NCBI GenBank assembly: GCA_949317995.1
Contig: OX439040.1
Location: 27,258,030-27,322,029 of the forward strand
DNA length: 64,000 nt
Direction of reading: 5' to 3'
Source of the DNA: Acholoe squamosa
Taxonomy: Eukaryota > Annelida > Polychaeta > Phyllodocida > Polynoidae
Each line of letters opens with the position of its first letter. The stretch's first letter is position 1. Shown here in pieces: positions 1 through 11,043 of the stretch. Under the pieces are notes generated by a model. That model searched no databases. It worked only from the letters and a program-made list of their open reading frames with translations, and was not told the origin of the DNA. The position numbers and the translations under genes were made by a program.

Positions 1-133
1 GTACATCTGTGGTGAATAAGGGTTTATAAGAAGATTTTAATTTTAGCTTCAAATTAGTCTAATTAAATTGCTATTCCTAAAACTACGCTGGAGATTTTGT
101 TGAAGCTTTCATGAATATTATGTTGTATTTTAG

Positions 134-2089
134 GTCTATATGAAAAGAACAAGAACCAGTTTGTGAACAAACTTATCTATGGCGAGGACACGCCGCCCAC
201 TGACTGGAAGAAACTGCTAGACCGTATTGAACCAGAGCCTGCACCTGAGAAGGACCGCTTTGATGAACGTAAGGATTTGGTTACGACTTTAGGTTATAAA
301 AAGCATGGTTTGTGAGCTACCATACTCAATGTAATTAGCAAACAGTGGGCTTTAAAACTATCTGACAGGTATGTTTTATAGATTTTCAATTAGGCTTAAA
401 AAACTAAAATTTGGGGTCATTTCAATTCTTAAACAAGACCAGAAAGAGGGGTTGTGCCCTTGTTGTGGTATGCACTCTTTATGATTGTGTCAAGAAAATT
501 TTCAGCTTTCCTCTCTAAATTTGGTGTATTAAAGGCTTTGGGAGGGGCTCCAATGAAAATTTTAGGTACTACCCCTAAAAGTGATTGTGTTTTAAAGGAT
601 TTGAGGGGCATATATTATTCCAAGAAAACTTCAATTTTAACTCAATCCATTTTAAATATTCCACGCAGAATTTCAGATTCCAGCTCAATGCTTTTAAATG
701 TGTTTTCTAGGGGTATCAGGTGGCATATTGTGCCAAGAAAAATTCAGATTCAGCCTTTAAATGGTAATGTTATGGAAGTTTTGGGCAAATTGCTCCAAGA
801 AAATTGTTAGACTGTCCTTTTGATTTTTCTTTGTTTTATGAAACATGTGTACACACAAATCACAAGGCAATAGGTACCTTAGTTGATGTGCTTAATAAAG
901 ACTTAGGGGTAAAATATGCCAAGAAAATCTCCACATTTCACTTCAAAATATTGATGTGTGTTCTAGGGGATTCAGAGGGCAAATTGATGTAAAAAGCATT
1001 TCAAAGTTTACAGTATAATGAGTGTCTATTGTGTGTTATGATGCTTTGGGAGAAGATTGTTCCAAGATAATTTACAGGTCTTTACCACAAAATGTCTTTT
1101 GTGTGATTTAAGGCATATTGCTCCAAGAAAATCTGGTCTTTTATAAAATGTTGTGGTCAGTATTCATCTTCAGGAGGGATGAAAGATAAATTGTTCCAAG
1201 AAAATTCAGAAATTCGCTTTTGAGATTGAGGCATTTTAAGGGTTTTTGGAAAATAATAAGTAAATCCATAACTTTGGTTCTAATTGGAATATTTGAAAAA
1301 ATTCTTTCAGTTCTAGAAAGCCCAGATCATCGCCCAAGGTCTCTGTCGCATATTTTTTTGCGACATTGCGACAGCTGCCCATCCCTGGGTCTATACTGAT
1401 GTCTAGAAGCAATGGCGTAAACTCCCAACTCTATGCAACCTCCCAGTGCATGCCTTCTCTCAGCAGTCGTGTTTAAAGTTTAATCATCATTTACTCAGAT
1501 GGTACCAACTTACCATTGAACAAGAACATTATGATTCATCATTAAGTCTACTTTTACAGTACAAGCCGAAATAACTGAACGAAGACAATTCTTAGATGAG
1601 ATGTATGCACTAGGCCAAGGAAAGAAATACGAAACTATTATAAACACCGAAATATCACAGGTAAGGCATCATATCTTTCATAATTTGAATGTTAAAACTT
1701 GCAACTCGCCGATTTCTTGAAGGAAAAAAACTTGCTGTAAGCCTCTGTTATATTAAAGACAGGTTGATTCAAGAATCGTGATGATATAAATAAGTTTAAT
1801 TGATATCCTGTCAAGAAGCATTCAGTGGTAGTGTGTAGTTGGGAACAGACTTGCTTTCCATTTTCTCCGTAATTGATATCCTGTGTAATTAGTCACACAC
1901 AATCATATGTATAATATCCTATCTGGGCCTGACATGTTTTCTATGTTCTTTCATCTACAAAAGTTAATCCGTGAGATGGAGCTTGTCGACAAAAAACGAA
2001 CAAAGATATTGGAACAGCAAATAGCAGCTGATAGACAGAAAAGACAGAATGCAGCTGCAATTCCCAAGCCAGATGTTTCGGATTCGTGA
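134..2089 (+). CDS. C22orf23: UPF0193 (EVG1) family protein, C-terminal part, 3 exons, 5' end outside window
   Basis: Three exons join in frame: 134-268, 1560-1660 and 1964-2089 (TGA at 2087-2089), with TTTTAG|GT, TTACAG|TA and CAAAAG|TT acceptors and C|GTAAGG and CAG|GTAAGG donors. The joined product has the family's landmarks in order: a basic LYEKNKNQF stretch, an acidic-proline linker ending DRFDEL, then ITERRQFLDEM, ALGQGKKY, TEISQ and IREME. I recall the same order (FDEL, ERKEFL.DM.ALGQG, EISQ.LREME) from UPF0193/EVG1 proteins such as human C22orf23. The molecular function is not established. The N-terminal exons lie left of position 1. The third exon's acceptor (AAAAG) is weak, but it is the only AG that keeps the LIREME frame. 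Family assignment rests on remembered motifs, not a search. Confidence 0.82.
269..1559 (+). other. Intron of the UPF0193 gene with a degenerate internal repeat
   Basis: This 1.3-kb intron contains a motif recurring roughly every 55-130 bp from about 480 to 1210: variants of CCAAGAAAATTYAGA preceded by a GGGGCATATTG-like stretch (about 488, 617, 740, 795, 917, 1062, 1113 and 1196). It reads as a decayed minisatellite. Open frames at 454-810 and 804-992 follow the repeat and resemble no family I know. Confidence 0.5.
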
Positions 2090-2401
2090 ATATCCAATGA
2101 ACTAACAGTGTAGTATTATTGTATGATGTATTGTGTGGCTTTATATATCTAAAATGAGAGCCATTATCAGTTATACACTATATACAAAGCGCAACTGAGA
2201 AAATGCCGCTTCTATGATATTGTAACCAAAATACACCATGTAGATATTAGGGAACAAGTAATTAATGGATATGTCATGACGCGTGACTGATATCCAACAA
2301 TAATATGCAACGAGGGGGCGAAGCCCCCCGAGTTGCATGTTATTGTTATTACACAATTAATCAATAGATAATCAATAGAATATCAATAAATACAAGTTGA
2401 A

Positions 2402-2580
2402 AACTTGGGACTCAAAGCCTGCCATAGTGTGTGTACACTCAGCGAAAAAAAACGTTCGCCGGGACCAGGACTCATCCCGCCTACCTGTAGAAGCTGAGCG
2501 CAATGCGCTACCCACTAGACCATCGGTTCACACACCTCAGCGCCCGGCTTGGCTTGGTTTGAACGCATCCAGCAGTCCTC
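2402..2580 (-). repeat. tRNA-like dispersed repeat, copy 1
   Basis: On the minus strand the element begins with GGTCTAGTGGGTAGCGCATT, which fits a Pol III A box, followed by a weak B-box-like GGGATGAGTCC and a GTGTGTACACACACTATGGCAGG tail region. A diverged copy lies on the plus strand at 3302-3500. It could be a tRNA-derived SINE head, but the B box is poor. Confidence 0.4.
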
Positions 2581-2735
2581 TATAATTATAATGCTATTCT
2601 GACCTTGCCCTGGCAATTCTACCCCCTACCCTGGCAATGAAAATTTCGTAGGTTTTAACCTGTAACATATGAAATGTAAGGTGTGCATGTTATCCATGGT
2701 TATTACACGACTTCTGTGATTTTGGGTGGTTTTTT

Positions 2736-3887
2736 ACAAGTGCTGGAAAAGTGGTGAGGACTGCAGCAGCTAAAAAGCTGACAGCATTTGATAAATAGTA
2801 TATGGTAGCCATTTATGTGATAATCTACATAATGTTCACGTTATAGCGCCTTATTACACAATTTATGTGATTCTGAGTGCTTTTCCTGGATATTCCCATG
2901 CACATACCTGTTGATATTGCATGGCATGATGTATGCTTCATGACTTTTGTAAGGTGTGCGGTTATCGAAGGATAACAGGCACCCGGATGCTGTTATTCAT
3001 GGATAACATGCCTTCTTACATGTCATATGTTACATGTTAAAACCTTGAAAATTTTCATTGCCAGGGTAGGGGTCGAACATGCAGTCTCCTGATCCCAAAT
3101 ACAACTCCCTATGCAGTGGGCCACAGGGACTGACGAGAAATGCTTGGTTAGAACCAGGTCTTGATGTGATACAAAGCCCAGGGAGGGCACTCACATATAA
3201 CTACTATACATTGAAAGTGTGAAAATCACTTGCAGTCTGGGCTGTGACCCCCCGAGCTTTGTCGCTACTGCTCCCATAATGGTGAGGACTGCGGGACGCA
3301 TTCAAGGTGGTCTAGTGGGTAGCACATTGCGCTCAGCTTGTAGAGCTAGGCAGGACGCCTCCCGGTCCATGCGAACTTTTTTTTCGCGTTCAGACCAAAC
3401 CAACGGCTGCTGGGCGCCGAGGTGTAGTGTGTGTACACACACTATGGCAGGCTTCGGGTCTTCGGGAAGGGGAACAATTTTTGTTTTCAACTTGAATTTA
3501 TTGATATTCTATTGATTATCTATTGATATCGTGTAATAAAATAAGTAGTTAATGGATAATTCATGACTTGTGTGTGTTAGCAAACTAACACACACGCGTC
3601 ATGAATTATCCATTAATTACTTGTTCAATAACCGCACTGGGTGCCTGTTAGCCTTGGATAACCACACACCTTACAAAAGTCATGATGCATGCATCATGCA
3701 ATGCAATATCGACAGGTATGTGCATGGGAATATCCAGGAAAAGCACTCAGAATCACATAAATCGTGTAATAAGGCGCTATAACGTGAACATTATGTAGAT
3801 TAACACATAAATGGCTACCATATACTATTTATCAAATGCTGTCAGCTTTTTAGCTGCTGCAGTCCTCACCACTTTTCTAACACTTGT
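2736..3887. repeat. Foldback element with about 260-bp inverted arms
   Basis: The sequence from 2736 (ACAAGTGCTGGAAAAGTGGT) to 2996 returns as its reverse complement at 3638-3887 with scattered mismatches and small indels. The 640-bp loop carries a tRNA-like stretch (3302 onward). That stretch has an inverted partner outside the left arm at about 2402-2580, so the structure is nested. Copies of an ATTAATGGATA/TCATGACG block sit at 2263-2290, 3547-3570 and 3600-3625. No coding sequence is seen. Best read as a non-autonomous foldback element or a pair of inverted copies. Confidence 0.65.
3302..3500 (+). repeat. tRNA-like dispersed repeat, copy 2
   Basis: Inverted relative to copy 1. It shares GGTCTAGTGGGTAGC, TTGCGCTCAGCTT, a poly-T tract in front of CGCG, and ACTATGGCAGGCTT before a CAACTTGAATTTATTGATAT end. 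It has no credible cloverleaf, so it is not called a tRNA. Confidence 0.4.
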
Positions 3888-4429
3888 GACATGTAGCACA
3901 TGACTGCCATCTTGCCTGGCAAGTAGGGTTCAGTGAACGATAACATGTATCAATGCCTACAATCTTGTTTTAATAAAATAATGTTATGAGTAGACTTGAA
4001 GATTGATGTTCACTGGTGCACCATAAATTCGGTAATCCATGCACAGTATACTATCTGATGCACAGTATGATTGTGTATGTACTTTAGATTGATATACATG
4101 TATTGTTTAAAATTAAGAATTAGGGAGGGGCATTAAGCTGACTGGTTATATCTTGTAAGGTTAGCTGATCTTTAAATACAATATTTTATTTGAGCAGGAT
4201 AATCATTGTGAGAAGTTACACATATTTGCCGCAATTATTCCGTCCATGATGGATTTATTCATATAGACTATATTTATTTATTCATATTTGTAACTTTTGA
4301 CAAATAAATGCAATAAATTCTTGGAAACATTGATATCTGCATGGTTATATAAACCCGATAGATTATTTGTTCCTTATGTCTCTGAAGAATGGCCTATTGA
4401 CGGTACCGGGTCACTTCGACGACAACTGA

Positions 4430-4737
4430 CAGGGTTCCCACTGGTCAGTTAAAAGTCAGTTAAACCCATTTTTCTTTAAAGGTCAGTAAAAAGTCAGTTA
4501 AGATATTTTGGGGAAAAGTCAATTAAAAGTCAGCTAAAAATAGTATTTTGAATATTTTAAGGGGGTGATTGTTAAGATTTCATGTGAATTTCCAAAATTT
4601 CTTTAACATCCACATTTCGGAGCCGATGAATTTTTTTGTGAACCCAGTGAATTATCCAATAGTTGGTCAGGTAAAAGCCAATAAATATCAGGTAAAAGTC
4701 AGTCAAAACCATGACCCGTAAATGGTGGGAACCCTGA
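4430..4737. mobile_element. hAT-like MITE with CAGGGTTCCCAC termini
   Basis: The left end CAGGGTTCCCAC at 4430 and right end GTGGGAACCCTG at 4726-4737 are perfect 12-bp terminal inverted repeats around a 308-bp AT-rich, non-coding body. The body is rich in GGTCAGTTAAAAGTCAG-like words. CAGGG termini are typical of hAT elements. The flanks ACAACTGA and ATAATGAA are only a partial match for an 8-bp target duplication, so the superfamily is tentative. Confidence 0.6.
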
Positions 4738-4879
4738 TAATGAAGCAGCAGAGGAGGGCTCAGAGCAGTATTACTGGTGCCACTTATCACTAAAATATAC
4801 TAAAACACACCATATACCATTGGAAACTCTTGTTTCATGGATCTCAGATATGCCGGGTGTAAAAAAGAACTTTGATAGG

Positions 4880-5590
4880 GTTTTTGGCAAGGTCAAGGTC
4901 ACAGAAACAAAATCATCAAACTGGATAATGGATTGCAGATTTATCATGAAATAATATAGCTATTGTTCTGATTTTTGGGGCTACTAAAGGTCTAATGCAA
5001 ACCCTTCAGAAAATATTTTTCTTTTTGACTTCTATGAAGGTCAAGGTCAATTTTCAAGGTCAAATTGAGTAATTTTGATGATTTTTGGTGAAAACACCTT
5101 CATCTTGGCTGTCATAAGGTGCCAGCTTATTGCTCCAGAACATCAATTTTTGACAATTAGGAGGCAGAGAAAGGGGATCGAACACTCCAGATGTTATAAA
5201 GATATTCACTATATACATAAATTACACATCTTGTGGTATGCAGGGACCTACAGGCTTTGGTCAAGGTTAGCCACTTCCGAGCATGTCATACTGTATTAAA
5301 GCTATTATGGTAGAAAGGTGCAATAAAACCATTTTAATCTGCCATGCTTGACCTTAGGCATGACCTTGACCTTAGCATGACCTTCGTGATGACCTTGGCA
5401 AAAGCACAAGGTCGGACACCAAAAGAGTGTAAACCACATTCATGTAGGCCTACTGGTATGAATGCCAGATTTAAAGATGATCAGGCTATGCTGTCTCCAA
5501 CTTATTATGGATGACATTGACATTAGTGAGACCTTGAGCAGGGTCTAAGCTGAAGGTCATTCAATGACCAATATCATCTAGAGGAAATCA
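4880..5590. repeat. AAGGTCA-rich region
   Basis: Clusters of AAGGTCAAGGTCA and the reverse TGACCTTGACCTT occur at 4889-4903, 5035-5070, 5345-5400 and 5520-5570. Similar strings appear at 43929-43953 and 46389-46580. Each TCAAGGTCA matches the extended half-site known for SF-1/ERR/FTZ-F1 receptors. No coding sequence is visible; it is probably part of a dispersed repeat. Confidence 0.5.
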
Positions 5591-6081
5591 CCGATACATG
5601 TGCCAAATATCATATACCCCGTAAATCCAGCAAGTACACAAAACCTTTTACTTCTGAAGGAACAAAAAAAAATTGATTTTTCCCACAAAATTCATCAGGG
5701 GTAAATATTTCATGTGAGACACCTCCTTGACAACAGAAACGCGATGACCGACAGTGACAGTGCATTTGCTTTTTTGGGTGAGTTCTTTTCTAATTGAATT
5801 GGGTTAAAGGCAGTTTGCATGTGGTAACTGCACATAAAATTGAAGGAATTTTTATTCTGCAATAGAAATTATCATTTTGACCCTAGCACAATTTAATTAT
5901 AATGATAAAATGGTGAGATTTAAGTGACAGGACGCTGTGTTCTATGTAAACAACCTGTAAATGTAAACAAACGAAGTCCAATAGGGTACTGCAACCCTTC
6001 AAACATTGCTTTACATTTTAATTCATAGTTGAATGGATTCTTAACACCAATCAAAAGCTGAGACATCATGCTTTAATATCC

Positions 6082-6409
6082 TTAGGGAGTGGTCATTATT
6101 TATCAACAGGGGGGGGGGTGGTGGGTTTTCGCGCGGACGCGCGAAAATTTTTTACGCCCCCCCCTCGACGGCAGTAAAAAAAATTTGCGCCCCCCCCGCG
6201 CCAGAGGCGCGGAGAGTTTTCGCGCCCCCTCTTTGATCTATAGTAGCGCGCGGGCTTTTTTGCTAAAAAGAGGGTAAATTTTTTTAGCCCCCCCCTCAAG
6301 AGGGGTCAAAATTTTTTTAGCCCCCCCCTCCAGAGGGGTCAGAATTTTTTACGCCCCCCCCTCAAACCCACCATCCCCCCCCTGTTGATAATAAATGACC
6401 ACTCCCTTA
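6082..6409. mobile_element. GGGAGTGGTCATT MITE, copy 1 (complete)
   Basis: The left end TTA|GGGAGTGGTCATTATTTATC and its inverted counterpart ending CTCCC|TTA at 6409 flank a G-tract/C-tract-rich body. The body has TTTTTAGC, CGCGCGGACGCGCG and CAGAGGCG blocks. TTA on both sides is the apparent target duplication. Every open frame here is a by-product of the repeat: the same MRGGLKKFTLF-like peptide appears in other copies. Confidence 0.75.
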
Positions 6410-7383
6410 CCATGGGAAATAATAATTGTAGATAATTGTTGCTCAGAAATGTGTCCAGTTTTTATGATAACATCAAAAATGATTGATCTTTTTCAGCCCC
6501 TAGTGTTTGTCCAATGCAGAACCTATCAACTTAGCCTCTGAGATCTACACTACCTTGATGGTAAGCCATTGTATTATTTCAGAACCGTGTTTAAATCCCA
6601 CAGCCCATTTGGAAAGAAAACACAATTGGGTAATTCATCTCCAGAGGTTTTATTAAATAGATATATGCCAATCCAAAGGTCGAATACAATTCAGACTCCA
6701 GTGGTGATTTCACATTTCAATTTGATAATCATAAGAACACGCCTTTAATCTTAAAGATACCAATAAAATAGGCCCAGTCAATTTTCAAATCAATCATGTC
6801 AAAGTGCTTAAGTCACAGATAATAACGCCACCACATTTCATCAATAACATCGTATAACCAATCGCGTGGGTGAGTGATTTCCATCGTTGTCGAATGTCTT
6901 TAAATTCACACAATCCTAAAACATTTATAAATTCAATAACCACCAAGTGTCTCCAAACAGTTATAAGTTCCATAATAAAATCACAAGTTGTTTTCAGATT
7001 TCACAATCATAAACTGTAGGTGTCTTCAAATTCCATCATGGCATAATTCCAAATCAAATCAATCACTCCATGTTGAGATGTTAAGTGAGCATTGAGAATA
7101 TAATAATGGGTAGTGAAAGACCAGGGGAGAAGCAAATCAAAGCTAAGTCCTTCTGATGTGTGGTTTCTCTATGTAATAATCAGATCCTCTATTGTATGCC
7201 TAGGCCTCCAATTGAATGAAGTTAAAATTCCAGGAAGCACCCTAGACAGTGGCCAAAAGCTCCTGTAAATGCTATTCAGAATTTCAATCGATTCCTACTT
7301 GTGGGCTGCCGAATATAAATATCTTCCCCTCTAATTCCAGGTCGAACTGTGGATCCCTGAAGTTCTGAGCACAATTCGCGCCC
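6410..7383. other. Intergenic stretch with nothing recognised
   Basis: AT-rich sequence with no sustained reading frame, splice-consistent exon, tRNA or clear inverted repeat that I can see. Several short TTCAAATTCCA/ATCAAATCAA-type words recur between 6660 and 7080 without forming a tandem array. Confidence 0.4.
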
Positions 7384-7507
7384 CTACTCTTCAGTTCCAT
7401 CCTTATATACCCCCAGACTACCGGTGGTTTTGGTCTTTTGCCACCCTACTCTTCAGTTCCATCCTTATATACCCCCAGACTACCGGTGGTTTTGGTCTTT
7501 TGCCACC
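7384..7507. repeat. 62-bp perfect tandem duplication
   Basis: CTACTCTTCAGTTCCATCC begins at 7384 and again at 7446. The two 62-bp units look identical through GGTCTTTTGCCACC, indicating a recent duplication. Confidence 0.85.
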
Positions 7508-8150
7508 CTACACCTTTTGGACTTTAAGCCTGGTGAGATTCTAACAGATCCATCTATAGAGGACATGCCCATCAACTCATAAGGACATAATCTCCACTGC
7601 CACTACCGGGACCCCCAGACCTACATGGGCAAAGTCCACCACACAGACCCAGCCTTCACAGCCATGCCTGGCATCCTATAGGACCATAACATGCCACGCC
7701 CACTCTAAGCTTCATCGGGTCTAAAGACTATAGTGACATTCTTTACCTGATCCCGGTGACATATCGCATCCCGAAGTTCCCTCTCTCTATAAAATATACT
7801 TTATAACAAACATTCATGCATTCTACTGGAATATACCTGCAGACACTTAGTATGGAGGAACCCCGCGTCCTTGCATTATTTCCTGGATTACTATTATAAA
7901 TCCCCAAATTGCCATGGCAACATGACCTAATTAGGGGATTAGCGACCACCTCTCAGCCAATGAGAGGCCAGCATTCTGGTAACCATGGTAATGTGACCTA
8001 ATTAGGGGATTAGTGGGGTCACATGGTCATGTGGGCGGTTAATTATGCAAATGAGATATATCAAAAATCATTTTAAATTTTTATATTTTTATTTGATAAA
8101 ATATATTTACAAGTATATACTTTCATTTTTAAACATAATCCAGACTGTAC

Positions 8151-8640
8151 ATAGTGTAATCTTTGTATACGGTTTTCATGCAAGCATTTTTGCGAAATGT
8201 AGGAATGGTGTAAGTCATACTTCCTGTTCACAATTCATCTAAATTACAATAGAAATCCGCTGAAGTATAATACCAAGTATGCCAGGTATTCACTTTGTGC
8301 GGACATGACACTTCTTAGTAGAGCGTTCTGTATGTTTTCAAAATGAAACTCTCTACAGAGCACATGAACTAAACACTCTTGACACATAGTGTAATCTTTG
8401 TATACGGTTTTCATGCAAGCGTTCTTGCGAAATGTAGGAATGGTGTAAGTCATACTTCCTGTCCACAATTCATCTAAATTACAATAGAAATCTGCTGAAG
8501 TATAATACCAAGTATGCCAGGTATTCACTTTGTGCGGACATGACACTTCTTAGTAGAGCGTTATATATATTTTCAAAATGAAACTCTCTACAGAGCACAT
8601 GATCTAACCACTCTTGACACAAAGTGTTGAATATTCTCTC
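8151..8640. repeat. 245-bp tandem duplication inside a minus-strand reading frame
   Basis: ATAGTGTAATCTTTGTATAC starts at 8151 and again at 8396, giving a 245-bp unit with only scattered substitutions. A third, shorter run of homology follows at about 8612. Because 245 is not a multiple of three, the duplicated peptide changes frame between copies. Confidence 0.8.
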
Positions 8641-8988
8641 AGAGTCATGACAACACATGTGCCATAAAAGGTCTGAGTTTTTCTCGAGAAGAAATATGAA
8701 AGCATCAGTAGATTCTAACATATAACGTCTTCTGATGAGAGGACAGGTTTTCTGATTGTGAAATTGATATACTCCTATCGATCTATCTGCAAAGATATCG
8801 GTACCTTTCCAGAAAACATTGTTGAAACACTCTTTCAGCGAATCGAATGACTGATTAGAAACGAGTCCTTTATGTACATGTTGTTTTAACAATGCAGCTT
8901 TAAAGAACAACACATCTGTTGCATCGATTATTTCCCATGTGTAAAATGGTCGCAAGCACACATTTTCTACTCCTTTAACAATATACAA
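8244..8988 (-). pseudogene. Unidentified minus-strand reading frame, broken by internal duplication
   Basis: Two overlapping minus-strand frames, 8479-8988 (169 residues) and 8244-8546 (100 residues), share the peptide FENI[YQ]NALLRSVMSAQSEYL. The 245-bp tandem duplication explains this by copying that stretch and shifting its frame. The upstream part is cysteine- and histidine-containing and reads like genuine protein rather than low-complexity sequence (for example YTWEIIDATDVLFFKAALL). No signal peptide, membrane segment or known domain was recognised. It could be one exon of an uncharacterised gene, a decayed gene, or part of a mobile element. The start codon is arbitrary. Confidence 0.4.
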
Positions 8989-9109
8989 GTAGGTAAGGTA
9001 GTACTACCTTGAACGTTAGAATAACGTACAATCTTGTACAACCCTAGTAGCAGTAGTGGCGGGACAAGAAATCAATATAGCTTTCTTGATATCCGGTAAG
9101 GTTACCTGC

Positions 9110-9490
9110 AGGGTTGGCAAAGAGGGCAGGTGTCAAACTGCGGTTGGCAGAGTGGTCGGGGTTCACACACGGGGTTGGCGGAGGGTGCAGGTGTTACACG
9201 CAGGGTTGGCGGAGGGGGCTGGGTTCACTTGCAGGGTTGACGGAGGGTGCGGGTCTCACATGCAGGGTTGGTGGAGGTGGTGGGATTCACATGCATGGTT
9301 GCCCTGTTTCGCACACAGGCTTGGTAGAGGGTGCAGGGATTCCACGTGATGTTGGCGGAGGGGGTGGGAGTCAAACCACAGCTGGCAGGGATTGGTGGAA
9401 GGTTCAGGGCTCGCATGCAGGGTTATTGGCGGAAGGTGTGGGGGTCACATGCAGGGTTGGCAGAGGGCACCAGGGTCACACATGGGGTTG
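9110..9490. repeat. GC-rich minisatellite, GCAGGGTTGGCRGAGGG units
   Basis: About a dozen imperfect units of 25-35 bp, each containing CAGGGTTGGCGGAGGG or a variant followed by TGCAGGTGTCACA. The long open frames here on both strands arise from the repeat and its G-rich bias. Confidence 0.8.
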
Positions 9491-9497
9491 GCATAGG

Positions 9498-10450
9498 TAG
9501 GCACTTACCTACCCCCAGTGCATGGTTCTGCTGCAGTGGAGGTGTGAAACTGTGATAAAGCTGAAACTGGGGAGTGCTAAACTCTCATTTTTTTGCAAGC
9601 TCATTGTGTAGCTATTTATTGGAGGATCTTAACAAACATGGGCTCATTTTAAAGGGATTGATTAGGGGTTTAATAAGAATCTATTTGAGAAATAATTGAT
9701 TCAGATAAACATCCCATTCTCCCCAAGTGAAGTATCCCCATAACTTTGAAATCATTTTCCACACTTTCTACAGAAAAAAATTGGTTTAGAAACTGTCCAG
9801 GTTTTTTCATTTCATAGGGGAACAGGATGTTTGCCAGACCCCAACAAAATTTTAGCGTGCTATTCGCTATCACCCTTCCACCAGCTTCTCAATGTTAGGT
9901 CCTTGTCTGTTTGCTAGAATCCAATCCTATGTATATCATTTATATAGCAATGGATAGAACTGATAAAAATAAGTGGATTTCCTTTTTAAATGAAGTCTTT
10001 ACATCAATTTAAAGGGAAATTCTGACTGATTAAAGATCTCATATCAACTCCATAATTTTGCGCCAATTCTGTGAGATTGCTAAACCGCAGATGATATTAG
10101 GTCAAGATAAAATCCCTTTAAATTATTAAATTTTGATATGATACATTGATTTTCAACCTTTTATGGGGAACTCCTCCATACATGAAAAGAAAATAGTCAA
10201 AAATAATGATTTAAGAGATGTAGCCACTCCTGTATCAGATATGCTTGATCACAAATCTGGGCCCTATTTAAACTCCTAATAGTGGCAGAAGTTTGGGTTC
10301 GATTTTGGGTCTTTGATCATTCATAACTTCCCTTATACTTGGCATTAAGACTTCATTTAAAGAGCAAATCCATTTCTTTTGATGAGATCTATCCATTGCT
10401 TAAAAGATAAAATGCATGGGACAAAGTCTTGAAAACTAGGTAAGTGCCTA
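9498..10450 (+). mobile_element. Non-autonomous DNA transposon with 14-bp TIRs and 7-bp TSD, copy A
   Basis: The 953-bp element has perfect termini TAGGCACTTACCTA (9498-9511) and TAGGTAAGTGCCTA (10437-10450). GCATAGG flanks it on both sides (9491-9497 and 10451-10457), an exact 7-bp target duplication. Copies B (32543-33533, inverted) and C (41461-42431) share the interior, including GCAGTGGAGGTGTGAAACTG and AGACTTTGTCCCATGC-like blocks. Short frames at 9670-9873 and in copy B align only because the DNA is homologous. No transposase domain is visible. Confidence 0.88.
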
Positions 10451-10537
10451 GCATAGGGTGCCAGGACCACAGGGTTTAAAATTGTTTTGCTCTCCCCCAC
10501 TGAACAGAAAAAAAAATTGTTGGCCTTCCCCCTCTAA

Positions 10538-11005
10538 GGGAGTGGTCATTTTTAAACAAGGAGGGGGTGGGGTTTGGTGAAATTCTGTGTGTGTGCGGTG
10601 ACAATTTTCCTGCCCCCCCCTCTGAGGGGTCTGAAATTTTTCTTTCCCCTTTTGCTCTTTAGTGGCACACAGGCTTCTTCGCTTAAATGGGGCAAAATTG
10701 CTGGAGGGAGGGGGTTCAGACCTGGCATGACAGAATTAATTGTGGATATATGTTCAGCATTGCAAAATTGTCAAAAAACATGACAGGGGGGGGGTCAAAA
10801 TGGTCAAATATTGCATGACATCATTAATTTTATGGATTGCCCCAAACACATAATTTCCCCACCTGCCCCCCCCATTAAGAAATGACCACTCCTTAAAGCG
10901 GGATAAGAAAGGGTGAACATTGTGGTCTGAATTTTTTTACCCCTTCCCCCGCCCAAATCCACCACCCCTCCCCTGTCGTTAAAAACAAAACAACCGCTCC
11001 CTAAC
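10538..11005. mobile_element. GGGAGTGGTCATT MITE, copy 2 (long or composite)
   Basis: Begins TAA|GGGAGTGGTCATTTTTAAAC and ends GCTCCC|TAA near 11005. An inner right-type end, AATGACCACTCCTTAA, lies at about 10882-10897, so this is either a nested pair or a copy with an internal duplication. The interior is C-tract/G-tract-rich and non-coding. Confidence 0.6.
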
Positions 11006-11043
11006 ATTACATAGTCATAGGGCATGGGCCGTTGCTGCCACTA

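Noticed and set aside
9056-9555. Gly/Trp-rich frames of up to 128 codons
   Set aside because: Generated by the GGGTTGGCGGAGGG minisatellite; open in more than one frame and on both strands.
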